A stretch of DNA of 64,000 nucleotides from FEN-1073 sp963780865 (GTDB lineage Bacteria > Chloroflexota > Anaerolineae > Anaerolineales > RBG-16-64-43). Location of the stretch: contig CAWADT010000022.1 in assembly GCA_963780865.1 (NCBI GenBank), positions 1 through 64,000 on the forward strand. Direction: 5' to 3'. The translations under genes and the position numbers were made by a program. Under the pieces are notes generated by a model. That model worked only from the letters and a program-made list of their open reading frames with translations, did not search any database and was not told the DNA's origin. How positions within the stretch are numbered: the first letter of the stretch is position 1; every line of letters begins with the position of its first letter. Below are positions 63,479 through 64,000 of this stretch, piece by piece.

Positions 63479-64000
63479 ATGCCTGCCATTAATCGAAGGG
63501 AATTTCTGCAAATCATGGCGGCCGGAATCGGCGGTGCCGTCTCCGGCTCGGTGCTTACCGGCTGCTCCTCCCCCCGGCCCGCCGAGCCCACCCAAACTCC
63601 CGTTCCTCCCACGCCGGCTCCAACTTCCGCCGCCACGGCGACGATCTCCTCGGGCCTCAAATCCCTGCGCCGGCCGGAGATCATCAAAATGTTTCCGGCG
63701 TCCAAGAGCGGCATAGTCTACGCTCACCACACCGGAGCGTGGTCGGGCGATGCGCTAAACGCGGGGGCGTTGCGCCAAATGCTGGACGCGTCCCTGACCC
63801 GGTTGACCGGGCTCACCGACGCCGCAGAATCCTGGCGGGCGCTGTTCGACCCCGGCGAGCGCATTGCGATCAAAGTAAACGTCTTCGGCAACAGTTTGAT
63901 CTGGACGCATTACCCGCTGGTGCAGGCGGTCACCGCCGGTCTGATTGGAGCGGGCATTCCCGCCGAACAGATCCTGATTTACGACCAACTCACGACCGAA
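63479..64000 (+). CDS. Tat-exported DUF362-domain lipoprotein, 5' part
   Basis: The first 174 codons lie in the window and the gene continues beyond it. The start ATG at 63479 has ggttaggaggttgc upstream and a TATATA-like -10 near 63445. The N-terminus is a twin-arginine signal (N-R-R-E-F-L-Q) with a lipobox-like L-T-G-C, then a P/T linker. The visible domain (DPGERIAIKVNVFGN, PLVQAVTAGLIGAGIPAEQI) matches the start of the DUF362 family, often iron-sulfur-associated. The family function is undefined. Confidence 0.8.
   Translation, partial: MPAINRREFLQIMAAGIGGAVSGSVLTGCSSPRPAEPTQTPVPPTPAPTSAATATISSGLKSLRRPEIIKMFPASKSGIVYAHHTGAWSGDALNAGALRQMLDASLTRLTGLTDAAESWRALFDPGERIAIKVNVFGNSLIWTHYPLVQAVTAGLIGAGIPAEQILIYDQLTTE

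Overview
The window looks like a chromosomal contig from an uncultured Chloroflexota bacterium of the Anaerolineae type. Supporting signs are a MutL-like protein next to multi-pass membrane genes, a eukaryote-like isoleucyl-tRNA synthetase under a T-box, a secretin-less Tad/Flp pilus cluster, many lipoproteins with Thr/Pro-rich linkers, and the block rpmH-rnpA-yidD-(beta-propeller)-yidC-jag. The lineage is inferred from gene content; there is no rRNA or tRNA gene to confirm it.

Layout. 0-4.3 kb: membrane proteins, a MutL-like ATPase, a KOW-like protein and an LPXTG-type surface protein. 4.4-8.5 kb: T-box leader, then a GxxExxY-gene element bounded by imperfect inverted repeats, then ileS. 8.5-11 kb: lspA, an RluD-type pseudouridine synthase and a methyltransferase. 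11.5-22.2 kb: Tad pilus (cpaB, cpaE, cpaF, tadB, tadC, a large Ig-like surface protein, a prepilin peptidase, a 44-aa Flp pilin, tadE and tadG). 22.3-31.9 kb: four tandem A-B gene pairs (lipoprotein A, Cys-rich secreted protein B). The spacers between pairs carry eroded pieces of tadE fused to the 3' end of tadG, so the ancestral repeat unit was probably tadE-tadG-A-B. 31.9-36.9 kb: two proteins sharing a WXG100-like N-terminal helical domain but with unrelated C-termini, plus small membrane proteins and an FGE-fold lipoprotein. 37-42.4 kb: conserved core genes (rpmH to jag, then infC-rpmI-rplT, with infC probably starting at AUC). 42.4-46.7 kb: dispersed repeats, a WD40 lipoprotein and another lipoprotein. 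46.7-64 kb: macro-domain protein, SpoU methyltransferase, isocitrate dehydrogenase, Ser/Thr kinase with a TolB-like sensor, NifU-like protein, THUMP-like methyltransferase, phosphoribosyltransferase, a beta-lactamase-fold hydrolase, an ABC-2 exporter, lipoproteins, an aldo/keto reductase and the start of a Tat-exported DUF362 protein.

About two dozen single-base frameshifts break otherwise well conserved genes, including the essential ileS and lspA. Most are +1 and they cluster at 6.9-17 kb. They are best read as assembly indels, and affected genes are annotated as one span with the break noted. The most interesting region is 21.4-36.9 kb: an AT-richer accessory island directly downstream of the pilus genes, with lineage-specific secreted and lipoprotein pairs born by repeated tandem duplication, followed by WXG100-like modular proteins.
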